Origin: DASPTR01 sp041481365
Lineage (GTDB): Archaea; Thermoproteota; Bathyarchaeia; Bathyarchaeales; Bathycorpusculaceae
NCBI GenBank assembly: GCA_041481365.1
Contig: JBGPBS010000001.1
Span: 1 to 64,000, forward strand
DNA length: 64,000 bases
Reading direction: 5' to 3'
The position numbers were made by a program, and so were the translations under genes. A model generated the notes under the pieces. The model saw only the letters and a list, made by a program, of their open reading frames with translations, did no database searches and was not told the DNA's origin. Of the stretch, positions 34,023-44,100 are shown one piece after another; within the stretch, counting starts at the first letter, position 1, and each line of letters starts with the position of its first letter.

Positions 34023-34268
34023 ATGTCTGAAAGAAGAATGTTCGAAATCAAATGTACTGAATGTGGCAATACCGCGATGGTGCCTTTCAAGCCTTCAGCG
34101 AACAAGCCAGTTTACTGTAGCACTTGCTTCTCTAAACACGTGCTCAAGCAAAGGGAGACTGTCAGCACAGACTTGAGTTTTAACCCGAAACAAGCATGGG
34201 CAAGGCGAGGAGACAGTTGGCACGGAAGAAAGGAAGCAAGACCCGCTAACATTTTCCAAGAGTATTAA
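34023..34268 (+). CDS. CxxC-x17-CxxC zinc protein (81 aa)
   Basis: The protein starts MSERRMFEIKCTECGNTA, continues VPFKPSANKPVYCSTC and ends in a basic, aromatic tail (QAWARRGDSWHGRKEARP). It has the same zinc core as the 46-residue paralogue at 18179 but a longer C-terminus. AGAGGTGATTCTAT ahead of ATG is a strong binding site. A role in RNA or ribosome binding is plausible from the charged tail, but it is inference. Confidence 0.8.
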   Translation: MSERRMFEIKCTECGNTAMVPFKPSANKPVYCSTCFSKHVLKQRETVSTDLSFNPKQAWARRGDSWHGRKEARPANIFQEY

Positions 34269-34343
34269 CAGCGTCTCCAGAAGCTTCTCGGATCACAGAA
34301 TGCTACAGCGAGAACGCTGACAAGAATATAAGGGAAAGCAAGA

Positions 34344-34775
34344 GTGGAATCCGCTATGCATTGCACGCATTGCGGAATATGTTGTGAGAAAACTGAAATG
34401 ATGCTTTGCAGTGGGGACGTTGAACGTTTGGAAAGAGTAGGTTATGACAGACAGAGATTTGTACGTTATGACAGGCATGGTTTCGCCAGACTAAAGAACG
34501 CCCAAGGGACATGCATTTTCTATGATAATGAAAAATGCCGCTGCAAGGCCTATGCACACCGACCATCAGGATGCAGAGTTTATCCAGTGATCTTCAGCAA
34601 AAAAGAAGGAATAATAGTGGATGATCTCTGCCCGATGAAAAACACGATCTCAAGAATAGAACTTGAAAAAAAAGGCAAAAAAGTGATAAAGCTTCTCCAA
34701 AGAATAGACAAAGAAGCATCCTCTTATCGAAATCACACCAGGCAAATGCTCAGCACCGGTCTGAGTCCAGGATAA
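34344..34775 (+). CDS. YkgJ-type cysteine cluster protein
   Basis: The 143-residue protein has HCTHCGICCEKTEMML near the start, then CIFYDNEKCRCKAYAHRPSGCRVYP, the pattern of the YkgJ/UPF0153 family, which binds zinc or an iron-sulfur cluster and is of uncertain function. The eight cysteines of the family core are present. The C-terminal third is a lysine-rich helix. The start is probably GTG 34344 or ATG 34356. It follows the small zinc gene by 75 bases on the same strand. Confidence 0.82.
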   Translation: MESAMHCTHCGICCEKTEMMLCSGDVERLERVGYDRQRFVRYDRHGFARLKNAQGTCIFYDNEKCRCKAYAHRPSGCRVYPVIFSKKEGIIVDDLCPMKNTISRIELEKKGKKVIKLLQRIDKEASSYRNHTRQMLSTGLSPG

Positions 34776-35218
34776 AACCTTGCCAAGTATGGATCAGTCG
34801 AGCCTCAATCAGAAAAAATCGCATGAGATGGCGGAATCTATTTTGTCGCCATTTTGTCATATCAAATTCAACACGAACACTTGCTGCATGGTTTGTGTTG
34901 TTGATGGCGGTCGTGTCGATTGTGGCGACGTTTCTGGCGTTGCTCTCGCGGCCATCGAGTAGTGAAAGAGCGTTATTCCTGCGGTAGAATAGGCTGTATG
35001 AACGCTGTTAACATGTTGCTTGCGAGAGTGCCGACTGGGTCGAATGGAGCACTAATCCATCCAGTTATACGTCTACTACCCCGATTATTACGTAGAAGAG
35101 AAGCAGCAGTCCAGTCGTGGACCAACATACAATAGCTCTTGAAGCGCGCTAATCCAAAAGACGACGTTAACGATTGAAAAAACGATAGACAGACTCCATG
35201 AAAAAACAAGTCTTGCGT
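34776..35218. other. Intergenic, nothing recognised
   Basis: No frame with a binding site or known motif was found. A plus-strand frame at 34920-35135 is arginine-rich and has no homologue that I recognise. The right end carries the promoter of the cupredoxin gene. Confidence 0.4.
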
Positions 35219-35230
35219 AAGCTTTTATTT
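35219..35230 (+). promoter_or_regulatory. TATA box of the cupredoxin gene
   Basis: AAGCTTTTATTTGA lies about 35 bases ahead of ATG 35261. It falls inside the longer open frame that begins at 35198, and this is the main reason for preferring the later start. Confidence 0.45.
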
Positions 35231-35260
35231 GACCCAATGCTATTGCAAATTGTGAGAAAC

Positions 35261-35773
35261 ATGAACGCGAAATCGTTTTTGGTCATATCGCTGGCCGTTT
35301 TCCTGCTTCCAATTGCGACCACGCAGATCTATAGCGTGAAAGCAACAACTGTCCGCAGCTTCACTCTATATGGAGCGCGCGAATTAGGGTGGGGTTTCAC
35401 AGCATCGAATATTACGAGTCCGGGCCCAACAATCGTAGTCGAGCAAGGCGACACCGTCAACATGACTCTGACAAGTCATGATGGTTCTCCCCACCAGTTT
35501 TGGGTCATCTACACCAACGGTTCATCGACTCCCCAATCAGGCGACCCACTGTCCCTTCAGTTCTCTGGTACGGTGAACTATTCATTCGCGGCCACCAACA
35601 CAATTGGAACGTACGAGTACCGATGTTCCATTCACGGTCACCCGATGTACGGATACATGAAAGTGGTTCCAACGGGCACGATCCCAGAATTTCAGCCACT
35701 GATAATGCTGTCACTGCTCGTTGCAGGCACAATAGTCGCCGCCCTAGCTTACAAGAGAAAAAAGAAAGTCTAG
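35261..35773 (+). CDS. Membrane-anchored cupredoxin (blue copper protein)
   Basis: The protein of about 170 residues starts with a signal peptide (MNAKSFLVISLAVFLLPIA), has a plastocyanin-like beta domain with copper ligands His in SPHQFW and Cys, His, Met in YRCSIHGHPMYG, and ends PEFQPLIMLSLLVAGTIVAA plus KRKKKV. That tail is a single membrane anchor next to a PEF-like motif, as in archaeal surface proteins processed or retained at the cell envelope. All four type 1 copper ligands are present. It would carry electrons outside the cytoplasm, which is unexpected beside otherwise anaerobic, thiol-based metabolism. Confidence 0.88.
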   Translation: MNAKSFLVISLAVFLLPIATTQIYSVKATTVRSFTLYGARELGWGFTASNITSPGPTIVVEQGDTVNMTLTSHDGSPHQFWVIYTNGSSTPQSGDPLSLQFSGTVNYSFAATNTIGTYEYRCSIHGHPMYGYMKVVPTGTIPEFQPLIMLSLLVAGTIVAALAYKRKKKV

Positions 35774-36286
35774 TTTGCCATTTCCCCTCTTTCTGTTTCT
35801 ATCCCATGGTTTCCAAACTGCCCAGAACAGTAGCCACTAGGACAGAAGACGTTGGCTCTTTCGTGCGAGTCTACGGCTTAAACGTGTATTCCAGATCGCC
35901 CAGCAGTTGTAGCGTAGTTGAGGAATTCAACGCGCAACCTTTCGTCTTATGGCAGCTGTTTCCAGCTGAGTGGCCCGGTCTAGCGTCGGAAACAGGCGGT
36001 TGTCTTGGATATCGACCGGAAATGTTATACAGCCTTGTCTACTTTTTTCTGGCGTAGCTCTTTACATGTACTGTCTTGTTTTTTCTGCCTGGTTTAGATC
36101 GTATATATGCATGTACTTTCATTTTCTCACTGACACCATAACAGGAGGCTAAGACTAGAAAAGAATTATGAATCGATAATCAATAGCTGAACTAACGTAT
36201 TCCCGACGCTTGTCGTGCACTTCTCGCGCAGTAAATCGCGGCAGTTGTTTGGTCCTATCGTCTTTAGCTATTTCAGTGTGTTCTGC
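35774..36286. other. Intergenic between cupredoxin and hydrogenase operon
   Basis: This half-kilobase has no sizeable gene. The only candidate is a 27-residue minus-strand frame at 36039-36122, listed separately. The plus strand holds scattered pyrimidine runs that may end the cupredoxin transcript. The right end would carry the terminator of the hydrogenase operon. Confidence 0.4.
36039..36122 (-). CDS. Possible 27-aa basic peptide
   Basis: The frame reads MKVHAYIRSKPGRKNKT, then VHVKSYARKK. The repeated pattern V-x-x-H/S-x-x-R looks like short basic peptides seen in archaea and phages. Only a weak GTGAGAAA precedes ATG. It is offered as a candidate because the intergenic space is otherwise empty. 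Confidence 0.25.
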   Translation of the reverse strand: MKVHAYIRSKPGRKNKTVHVKSYARKK

Positions 36287-36802
36287 TCACATTTCGAAGT
36301 CTAAGCTTGCCTGCCTTCTGGGCAATACTTTAAGCAGGTCATGGATAATTTTCCTCACCGCTACGCCAACCTCGCGTGAGAGTCCTTCTCCAAAATCAGT
36401 CTCCTTAGGCTCAACTAGGACTAGGCCTATCTTGGCTTTCCCCATTTTCATAATGTACTCGCAGAATATTCTCATCGGAAGTGTATGCGTTGAGAACGCG
36501 GGAGAATCCTGCAGCTGTGTGGAATCAAGGAGTCTTGGTTCTCCAGGTTTCAACCCCAAGATTGCAGCGTCTATCAGTAGAACGTGAGTAGGATCAAAAT
36601 CCAGTATTTGTTGGGTGAAGCTTTCCGGAACAGTCTCACACTCAATTAGCAATACGTTCTCGGAGACTTTCCCATGCAGGCCCTGGATTACTTTGACCCC
36701 AAGAAAGTCATCTGATCGGATGGGGTTTCCGATCCCGGCGACTACGACCTTCTCGGCGTCTGAAAGCCACTCTTTCAGATCTTCATAAATGCCATGTTTC
36801 AT
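36287..36802 (-). CDS. [NiFe]-hydrogenase maturation protease
   Basis: The protein of about 171 residues belongs to the HycI/HyaD/FrhD family. VVAGIGNPIRSDDFLG near residue 25 and HVLLIDAAILGLKPGE carry the conserved metal-binding acidic residues. It removes the C-terminal tail of the large hydrogenase subunit after nickel insertion; the gene for that subunit, with its tail still encoded, lies directly upstream in the same operon. ATG 36802 is preferred because GGTGGCTGTC precedes it. Cytosolic. Confidence 0.88.
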   Translation of the reverse strand: MKHGIYEDLKEWLSDAEKVVVAGIGNPIRSDDFLGVKVIQGLHGKVSENVLLIECETVPESFTQQILDFDPTHVLLIDAAILGLKPGEPRLLDSTQLQDSPAFSTHTLPMRIFCEYIMKMGKAKIGLVLVEPKETDFGEGLSREVGVAVRKIIHDLLKVLPRRQASLDFEM

Positions 36803-36861
36803 GACAGCCACCTAGCGCCGCATCAGAAAAAGCAAAAATAGGGAGAGTGGTGAGAGGAAGT

Positions 36862-38316
36862 TTACCGTTGGATTGTTTTGATCAGCTGCCTCTTGCTGTC
36901 GAATATGTTTACTGTGAGGGGCATCTGTCCGACTGCATAGTGTGTGGCACATCCGAAGCAAGGGTCGTAGGCTCTGAAGGCCATTTCAACCATGTTGAGC
37001 ACGCCTTGGTCCACTCTGCCACCGTGGATCACGCCTTTGGCCGCATCGCGGATTGACATGCAGATCGCGGGATAATTGTTAGTCGTTGCCACTATCAGGT
37101 TGACGTCTTTCACGAGCGCGTCCTTGTCTAGCACGTAGTGGTGGAACAATGTTCCTCTAGCAGCTTCGACGACTCCTACGCCTTCGCTGGGGTCGCCTGG
37201 CTTGTTCCTCACGTTTGTGCTCGTTATCTCTGGGTCCCTGCTGAGCTCAAGCCCCTTTTCCGCAGCGTACAGCAGCTCGATCAGTCGTGCCCAGTGGAAA
37301 GCCAACGTGCCATGCACAGGTTTGCCGCCAAGGGTCTTGTACATCTGTTCATACTCTGCTTGGGCAAGCGGCGTGGTCATGCCGTCTGAAGCGTTGAGCC
37401 TTGCAAGTGGGCCAACGCGATAGACTCCGCTGTCCATCCCGTAGACTTGGCCTTTCCATCCGACCTTCTTCAGGTACGGGAACTTTGCATAGGTCCATTC
37501 TTCCACGTGTTCGCCGACGTAGTTCAGATAGTCCTTGGGTTCAAACTTCAGGAACTCCTTGCCGTTAGGGTCGACGACTCTGATTTGGCCATCGTAGAAG
37601 TTTACCTTGTTGTTCTCGTCAACCAAGCCCATGTAATACGTCTTCATCGTATAGGCTTCGCTCTTGATCATGTCCACATATTTGCTATTGCCCAAAACGA
37701 TGCTGTGGAACAGCTTCAACGTGAGCTTCGCAAACTCCACCGAAGAGGCGGTCATCCTCTCGATTTCCTTCCTATTATCTTCGCTCAGCGCCTTGGATAT
37801 TCCCCCAGGCAGCCCACATACTGGATGCGTTGCTTTTCCGCCCAGAATCTCCGTTATCTTCTGCCCATATGCCCTGTGCTTGATGACTTCTTTGGCGACG
37901 TCCATGCCTGCTTTTTCGATGACACCGAGGATGTTTCTTTTCTGAGGCGGCGCATCTGGCCCGACTATGAAGTCTGGACCGCCGAGAAAGTAGAAGTGCA
38001 GAATGTGATCGTAGATGATGTATCCTGCATACATGAGTTCTCTGAGCTTCTTTGCAGCTGATGGCGGTTCAACGCTGAAGGCCGCGTCCAACGCTTTTAC
38101 TGCTGCGAAATGGTGTGCCACTGGGCAGACGCCGCATATTCTCGTGGTCAGTATGGGCATCAGTTCAGCTCTGCGTCCAATGCAGAACTTTTCGAAGCCC
38201 CTGAGTTCCGGAATCTTCAGATACGCATTTTCAACTTCGCCCGCGTCGTTCAAGAATATTGAAATGTTCCCGTGGCCTTCAAGCCTGCTAATCGGGTCTA
38301 TGATTACTTCTTTCAT
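36862..38316 (-). CDS. mvhA: [NiFe]-hydrogenase large subunit, MvhA-like
   Basis: The 484-residue protein binds the NiFe centre through RICGVCPVAHH (Cys61, Cys64) and DPCFGCATH (Cys453, Cys456). His459 is followed by 25 residues ending KRQLIKTIQR, the tail expected to be cut by the protease encoded next. Related enzymes (group 3c) oxidise H2 and pass electrons to heterodisulfide reductase. The N-terminal ISRLEGHG supports the group. Its start overlaps the end of mvhG by ATGA. All four ligands are intact, so an active enzyme is expected. Confidence 0.94.
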   Translation of the reverse strand: MKEVIIDPISRLEGHGNISIFLNDAGEVENAYLKIPELRGFEKFCIGRRAELMPILTTRICGVCPVAHHFAAVKALDAAFSVEPPSAAKKLRELMYAGYIIYDHILHFYFLGGPDFIVGPDAPPQKRNILGVIEKAGMDVAKEVIKHRAYGQKITEILGGKATHPVCGLPGGISKALSEDNRKEIERMTASSVEFAKLTLKLFHSIVLGNSKYVDMIKSEAYTMKTYYMGLVDENNKVNFYDGQIRVVDPNGKEFLKFEPKDYLNYVGEHVEEWTYAKFPYLKKVGWKGQVYGMDSGVYRVGPLARLNASDGMTTPLAQAEYEQMYKTLGGKPVHGTLAFHWARLIELLYAAEKGLELSRDPEITSTNVRNKPGDPSEGVGVVEAARGTLFHHYVLDKDALVKDVNLIVATTNNYPAICMSIRDAAKGVIHGGRVDQGVLNMVEMAFRAYDPCFGCATHYAVGQMPLTVNIFDSKRQLIKTIQR

Positions 38317-39296
38317 TCCTTCATCACCTTTCTTCTAAGAAGCGACGATGGCAAAGAGTACATGTAGAACGTGCCCACAGGGTCTTTAATCTGGCTCATG
38401 AGCTTCTCAACATCCTCTTCAGTGTAATGATCCTGCTCAGTCTCCAAGCCTAATATCGAAGCTATAGCGCTCATCATTGCTGCACCTTGCTCCGGCGAGT
38501 TTGGGCATGGACCGCCGCATCCCGTGCATGGCATGTCAACGGTCAAGCATTGGGCGCCGCATCCGCTTCGAGTGGCTGGCCCCATGCAGATGATTCCCTG
38601 TTCGAGCAGGCATCTTTCGGGTTCAGGAACTTTCTCGTGAACGCGGTATATCTTCGAGATTTTTTTGTTTTCCTTCTTCCTTGGACACTCGTCGCAGACG
38701 GATTTTAGGGGTGCAAGAACTGAGCCTTTTGCTGGAAGCTCGTTCTTTCTTATGGCGTCAATGGTGTTCAATATCAGCTTGACTGGCGGTGGACAGCCTG
38801 GCAGGTAATAGTCAACTTTGACGGTTTGATCCAAAGTCTTGACCGTGTCGTAAAATTCTGGGAGCTTCAGGACTCCCTCTTTTACTACAGTCTTGGTCTG
38901 CGGGATGACTCCTTCAGCGTTTGAAACGGACTTGCTCTCAAGATAAACCTTGCTGAAGATCTCTTTGCGGTCATGAAGATTCGCTAGGCCGGGTATGCAT
39001 CCTTCTTGCGCGCATGACCCGAAGGCCACGAGTGTCTTTGCCTTCTTCCTCAGAAGCTTGGCCATATGTTCTTGTTCTTCGCTCCTCACGGACCCGTTGA
39101 AAAAACATACGTCGATGTAGTTGTCAGGCATGTTTTCCACGTCCTTGTATTTGACGTCCATCGCCACGGGCCAGAACACTATGTCCGCAATGTTCACTAC
39201 ATCCAAGATCTTCTCGTTGATATCCAACACTGCGATCTCGCATCCACCGCAGCTTGCAGCCCAATAGAAGGCTAACTTCAGCTTCTCTTTCGGCAT
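38313..39296 (-). CDS. mvhG: [NiFe]-hydrogenase small subunit, MvhG-like
   Basis: The protein of about 327 residues starts MPKEKLKLAFYWAASCGGCE, the proximal-cluster motif of small subunits, with GSCAQEGCIPGL and GCPPPVKLILN further on and two more cluster regions (CDECPRKK, CMGPATRSGCGAQC, CTGCGGPCP). It carries electrons from the NiFe site towards MvhD and HdrA. It has no Tat signal, so the complex is cytosolic. ATG 39296 is preferred because GGAG lies nine bases ahead; the frame continues to 39314. The hdrB stop codon lies just upstream. Confidence 0.92.
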   Translation of the reverse strand: MPKEKLKLAFYWAASCGGCEIAVLDINEKILDVVNIADIVFWPVAMDVKYKDVENMPDNYIDVCFFNGSVRSEEQEHMAKLLRKKAKTLVAFGSCAQEGCIPGLANLHDRKEIFSKVYLESKSVSNAEGVIPQTKTVVKEGVLKLPEFYDTVKTLDQTVKVDYYLPGCPPPVKLILNTIDAIRKNELPAKGSVLAPLKSVCDECPRKKENKKISKIYRVHEKVPEPERCLLEQGIICMGPATRSGCGAQCLTVDMPCTGCGGPCPNSPEQGAAMMSAIASILGLETEQDHYTEEDVEKLMSQIKDPVGTFYMYSLPSSLLRRKVMKE

Positions 39297-39297
39297 C

Positions 39298-40188
39298 TTA
39301 CTTCTCTCCATCACAAACTTTGCCCAGCATTTTTGAAACGTCCACCCTGAGCTCGTTAAACGCCAACTCTCCAGGCTTCATGCCCATTGCCAAACCGAGT
39401 AGCTGTGGATAATGCAATATTGGAATGCCGTAAACCTCGTTAAACATCTTCTCAATTCGCAGCTCATTCGTGTCATACATTATGTGACAGAACGGGCAAA
39501 TCGTAATCATGGCCTCTGCATCAACCGTTTTGAGGTGACTAAGCTTGTCCCTGGCAAGCTGCAGGGCAACCTTGTCGCTCACACCTACGCTCGGGGCGCC
39601 ACAGCATTCAGTCTCATCCATGTAGTCTAAGCATGTCGCACCAGTGGCTTCAATCAGCGTCTTAAGTGTCTTAGGATCCTCAGGATCGTCAAATCCGATG
39701 AATTCTTTGGGCCTCAGAATGTGGCATCCATTGTGTTCAGCAACTTTGAGCATAGTAAGCGGCTTGGACACCGAGTTCTTGATCCTCTTCAACCCGACAT
39801 CCTCGATCAACACTTGCATAAAATGCTTCGCATCAGAAGTTCCCTTAAACTCCAAACCGGCATCCTTCAAGTGGCCGTTTATGTCATCACGCAAATCCTT
39901 GTCTTCCTTGAGCATCTTGTTGACTTTCTTCAAAGTTCCCGCGCAACCAGGACACAAGGTGACAATCTTTAGGCCTTCACGTTCGGCCAAGGCCAAGTTT
40001 CTAGCAGCAAGTATGAGCATCATTTCATGACTAACCGGATCCAACGGCAGACCGCAGCAGTTGAATTCGCGCATCTCCTGCAGCTCCACGCCTAACCTGC
40101 CCAAGACCTTACGTGCCGAAATCTCAAAGGCGCTAACACGGTAAGGAATCGCACAGCCTAGAAAGATGAGATACTTTGAATCCGCCAA
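39298..40188 (-). CDS. hdrB: Heterodisulfide reductase subunit B
   Basis: The protein of about 296 residues has two CCG domains: FLGCAIPYRVSAFE with FNCCGLPLDP and CPGCAGTL, then GCHILRP with ETECCGAPS and CPFCHIMYD. In HdrB these hold two unusual noncubane [4Fe-4S] clusters where the disulfide is reduced. The TTG at 40188, one base after the hdrC stop, gives an N-terminus like other HdrB proteins; ATG 40212, overlapping hdrC, is the alternative. It works with HdrA and HdrC in the cytosol. Confidence 0.92.
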   Translation of the reverse strand: MADSKYLIFLGCAIPYRVSAFEISARKVLGRLGVELQEMREFNCCGLPLDPVSHEMMLILAARNLALAEREGLKIVTLCPGCAGTLKKVNKMLKEDKDLRDDINGHLKDAGLEFKGTSDAKHFMQVLIEDVGLKRIKNSVSKPLTMLKVAEHNGCHILRPKEFIGFDDPEDPKTLKTLIEATGATCLDYMDETECCGAPSVGVSDKVALQLARDKLSHLKTVDAEAMITICPFCHIMYDTNELRIEKMFNEVYGIPILHYPQLLGLAMGMKPGELAFNELRVDVSKMLGKVCDGEK

Positions 40189-40189
40189 T

Positions 40190-40714
40190 TCACTCACCCT
40201 TCTTTCCCACATATTTCATAAAGTGCACGTTCAGAAGCGTCTTGCCTATGCTGTCTGGGTTTCCCTTCGGCAGCGGAGGCAACCCTAACTGTTCCCTCTT
40301 TCTCATTCTCAACTCTGGAATCTTGTACGCGTATCCTGACTCAAGAATGCTTGACGCCTGCTCCTTGAAGACCTGTGGCACGCAGCCCTGCTCTGCAGCC
40401 AAGTTTCTCAAGACACGTATGACACTTGCTACCTCAACGTCTTGTGGGCAGCGATCCGTACATGTGAAACATGCCGCGCAGAGCCACAGTGTGTCGCTCT
40501 TCAACACTCTGTCTTTGAGGCCGAGCTGAGCCATGCGAATAATCTGTCTGGGCCTGTAGGTGTCGCTGAACCTTGCAACAGGACAGTCAGACGTGCAAGT
40601 CCCACACTGGAAGCAGCGCATCAGCTTCTCGCCGCCGCGCATCTTTGAAATATCATATTTGAACTTCGGATCCATCTCCGAAGCCTTGATCATTTTCTTC
40701 TCCGACTGTTCCAT
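40190..40714 (-). CDS. hdrC: Heterodisulfide reductase subunit C
   Basis: The 174-residue ferredoxin-like protein has CFQCGTCTSDCP and CAACFTCTDRCP, binding two [4Fe-4S] clusters, separated by RPRQIIRMAQLGL as in HdrC. It shuttles electrons from HdrA to the catalytic HdrB. Its start overlaps the mvhD stop by one base (TAATG) and its stop touches the hdrB start, which shows strong translational coupling. It has no membrane anchor, unlike HdrDE systems. Confidence 0.93.
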   Translation of the reverse strand: MEQSEKKMIKASEMDPKFKYDISKMRGGEKLMRCFQCGTCTSDCPVARFSDTYRPRQIIRMAQLGLKDRVLKSDTLWLCAACFTCTDRCPQDVEVASVIRVLRNLAAEQGCVPQVFKEQASSILESGYAYKIPELRMRKREQLGLPPLPKGNPDSIGKTLLNVHFMKYVGKKGE

Positions 40715-41151
40715 TAGGCTTCAACCTCCTTGCCTCCAAGCGGGTTCGGCCCGAGCTTCTTTATGTCATCAACCATGTCGCGCACCACCGCGGCAAACTT
40801 GTCCCCTTCACTCGCCGAAATCCACTCCAACCGCAAACGTTCAGGCTCTATCCCGAAATCCTTCAAAACTTCCCTCAACAACGTAATCCTCCGCAACGCC
40901 TTGAAGTTCCCACTAATGTAATGGCAGTCCGAAGGCAAGTGACAACCAGCAACAAGCACGCCGTCCGCGCCATCCTTGAAAGCCTCAAGGATAAAGGCCG
41001 GATCGATTCTGCCGCTGCACATGACACGGATGATCCTAATGTTCGGAGGATATTGTATTCTGCTGACGCCGGCCAAGTCTGCACCAGCATAGCTACACCA
41101 GTTACATAAGAAACCGATGATCTTCGGCTCAAACCCATTCTTTTCACTCAT
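40714..41151 (-). CDS. mvhD: MvhD-like iron-sulfur subunit (145 aa)
   Basis: The protein begins MSEKNGFEPKIIGFLCNWCS, followed by YAGADLAGVSRIQYP, VMCSGRIDP and VAGCHLPSDCHYISGNFKA, the delta-subunit (MvhD) pattern binding a [2Fe-2S] cluster. It links the hydrogenase to HdrA. It is of normal length, unlike its 261-residue paralogue at 44172. It overlaps hdrA by ATGA. An 87-base segment of this gene is identical to the paralogue (see the repeat entries). Confidence 0.92.
   Translation of the reverse strand: MSEKNGFEPKIIGFLCNWCSYAGADLAGVSRIQYPPNIRIIRVMCSGRIDPAFILEAFKDGADGVLVAGCHLPSDCHYISGNFKALRRITLLREVLKDFGIEPERLRLEWISASEGDKFAAVVRDMVDDIKKLGPNPLGGKEVEA
41048..41134 (-). repeat. 87-base perfect repeat, copy 1 (in short mvhD)
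   Basis: Every base of this stretch is identical to 44854-44940. It encodes the cysteine-bearing N-terminal core of MvhD from about residue 6 to 35. Bases just outside differ at many positions. Confidence 0.9.
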
Positions 41152-44100
41152 GCTGTAGCCTCCGTTAATGCGGCTTCAACCTGGGCAAGTATCTCCTGCG
41201 TCGTAAAGTGTCCCATCGTGATAGCCTTCGTCGGGCATGCTGTGCCACAGGCGCCGCAGCCCTTGCACAAGGCCTCAATCACGTGTGCGATCGGCTTACC
41301 CTCTTTCTCTTTCAATTCGACTGCACCGTAAGGACACAGATATTCACAGATTCTGCAACCGCTACATAAATCTTCAGATACGTTTGCTACGATTCCTTCC
41401 ATCTCGAGCTTGTCTTTCGAGAGAATCGTCGTCGCCCTTGCAGCGGCCGCACAAGCCTGCGATATGCTCTCGTCAATGTACTTTGGCGAATGCGCCATTC
41501 CGCAGAGAAAAACGCCTTCTGTCGCAAAGTCCACGGGCCTAAGCTTCATGTGTGCCTCCAAGAAGGAACCTTCTTTGGTCAAAGGCACTTTGAGCATTCC
41601 AGCCAAGTGCTTGTTGTCAGGGTTTGGAATAGTTGCCGCACTCAAGACGACGGTGTCCGGCTCAACCTCAACCTCTTGACCTAGAACAGGCTCCCAGAAG
41701 ATCACCGCCAGCCTTCCTTCCTCGTTCAAGACTTGCGGTTTCCTCTCATCATCATAGTTTATGAACAGGACCCCTTTCATGGCGGCTTCTCGGTAATAAT
41801 CCTCCTTGAAACCATAGGCACGCATATCCTTGTACAAGACGTAGACTTCAGTCTCTGGGCTTACTTCTTTGATCTTCAACGCGTTCTTTATCGCTTGGCC
41901 ACAGCAGATTCTCGCGCAGTTCGGTCTTTCCTCGTTCCTCGCGCCGACGCATTGTATCATGAGAACACTTTTGGCCTTGAAAGCGCCTTTCGAGAGTTTC
42001 TCTTCAAGCTCATGCTGAGTCACTATTCTCTGATCTGTGCCATAGAGGTATTCCTTAGGCGTGTACTCGGTAGCGCCTGTAGCTACTATGACTATGCCAT
42101 GCTCGATTTCCTTCTCTTTGCCGTCGTGCTGCTTGATCTTCGTCTTGAAGTTGCCTACAAAACCGTAGATATCGGTGACCTCTGCACTAGTGTAGACGTG
42201 TATCTTGCTGTTGCCCATAACTTCCTCAGCTAGAGCATCAAGCTTCTCCTTCGGGTTTGTGTTCTCCCCCAGCAGATAGTGAATCGTGCGGAGATGCCCG
42301 CCTAGCTCCTTTTCTCTTTCGACCAGATGAACCTCGAATCCCTGCCTCGCAAGCTCCAAAGCGGAGGTCATGCCGGACACTCCTCCGCCGATGACGAGGC
42401 CGATTGGCGTGACGTTTATCAAGGGCTTCTCCAACGGCTTCAAGAGCTTGGCCTTCGCAACTATTGAGCGCACTAGGTCTTTGGCTTTCTTAGTGGCTGA
42501 TTTCGGGTCATGCATGTGAACCCAGCTGCACTGATCTCGAATGTTCGTCATCTCGAACAGGTACGGGTTCAACCCTGCTTCCTGCACCGTCTCCTTAAAC
42601 AGGGGCTCATGCGTACGAGGAGTGCACGAAGCTACGATCACGCGGTTAAGGTTGTTCTGCTTTATCTTCTCCGCTATGAGTTTTTGAGTGTCCTGAGAAC
42701 AGGTGTAAACGTTCGCCTCAGCATAGGCCACGTTGGGCAGGGTCCGGGCATACCGCACTACTTCCGGAACGTTGACCACGCCGCCGATGTTTATGCCGCA
42801 GTGACAGACGAACACGCCTATGCGCGGCTCTTCCTTGCTGACATCCCGTACGGGCGGGTACTCCTTCTTCTTAACCAGTTTTCCTCTTTCGCTCGCAACG
42901 ATGCCCATGGCCTTTGACGCTGCCCCGCTTGCCTGAGCAACGCTCTCAGGGATATCCTTCGGCGCGGAGAAGGCCCCGCAGACGAATATGCCAAGCTTCG
43001 AAGTCTCAACCGGCGAGAACGTCTCCGTGTCACAGAACCTGTACTTGTTAAGTTTTATGCCCAAGTTCTTGGCAAGCTTCTCAGCGTCCTTTGGAGCCGT
43101 CATTCCAATCGACAGGACAACCATGTCGAACTCTTCTTCTTTGGGCGTCTCGTTCTCAACGTAATGAACGAACAGGTTCCCCGTTTTCGGATCTTCGGTC
43201 ACTCCTGCGACTCTCGATCTCACAAAACGGATGCCCCACTCTCCTTGGGCACGCTCATAGTATGAGTCAAATTCCTTCCCGTAAGAACGCATGTCCATGT
43301 AGAAAATGGTGGGGTCTAACTTCGAAGGCGTGTGCTCCTTAGCTATCACTGCCTCTTTCATGCCGTACATGCAGCATGCAGCTGAGCAATAATTGTTCCC
43401 AAGCTGATAGTCACGTGAACCAACACAGAAGACAAAAGCGATCTTCTTGGGAATCTCACCGTCCGACGGCCTTAGAACAAGTCCGCCATACGGTCCAGAA
43501 GCGCTCAGGATACGTTCAAACTCGATACTCGTCACAACGTTCGGATATCGACCGTAACCGTACTCGCTCTTTAACCGCGCGTCGAAAGTTTCGAAGCCGA
43601 GAGCAAGAATGATCGAGCCAACTTTCAGCTTCCCTTCAGTCTCCTCTTGCTCATACTGAACGGCGTTTGCTTTGCAGATTTCAGCACATGTTCCACAACC
43701 GATGCATCTTTCACGGTCGATCATATACTTCAGCGGCACGGCTTGCGGGTACTCAACATAGATCGCACCCCTATTGCCGAGACCCATATTGAACGTGTCG
43801 ACCGCTTCGATCGGACATTTCTGTGCGCAAAGGCCGCAGCCGTTGCATTTGTCTTCGATTATGTAACGAGGCTTCCTTCGAAGTTTTACTTCGAAGTTTC
43901 CAGCTTCACCGTTCAAGCCCGTGATTTCCGCGTTCGTCAAAATCGTGATGTTCGGATGCCTTCCCGTCGCCACGAGCTTGGGCGAAAGAATGCACATTGA
44001 ACAATCGTTTGTTGGGAACGTCTTATCCAGCTGCGCCATCACGCCGCCTATGCATGGGCCCTGTTCGACCAGGTAGACCTTGAACCCAGAATCAGCTAAG

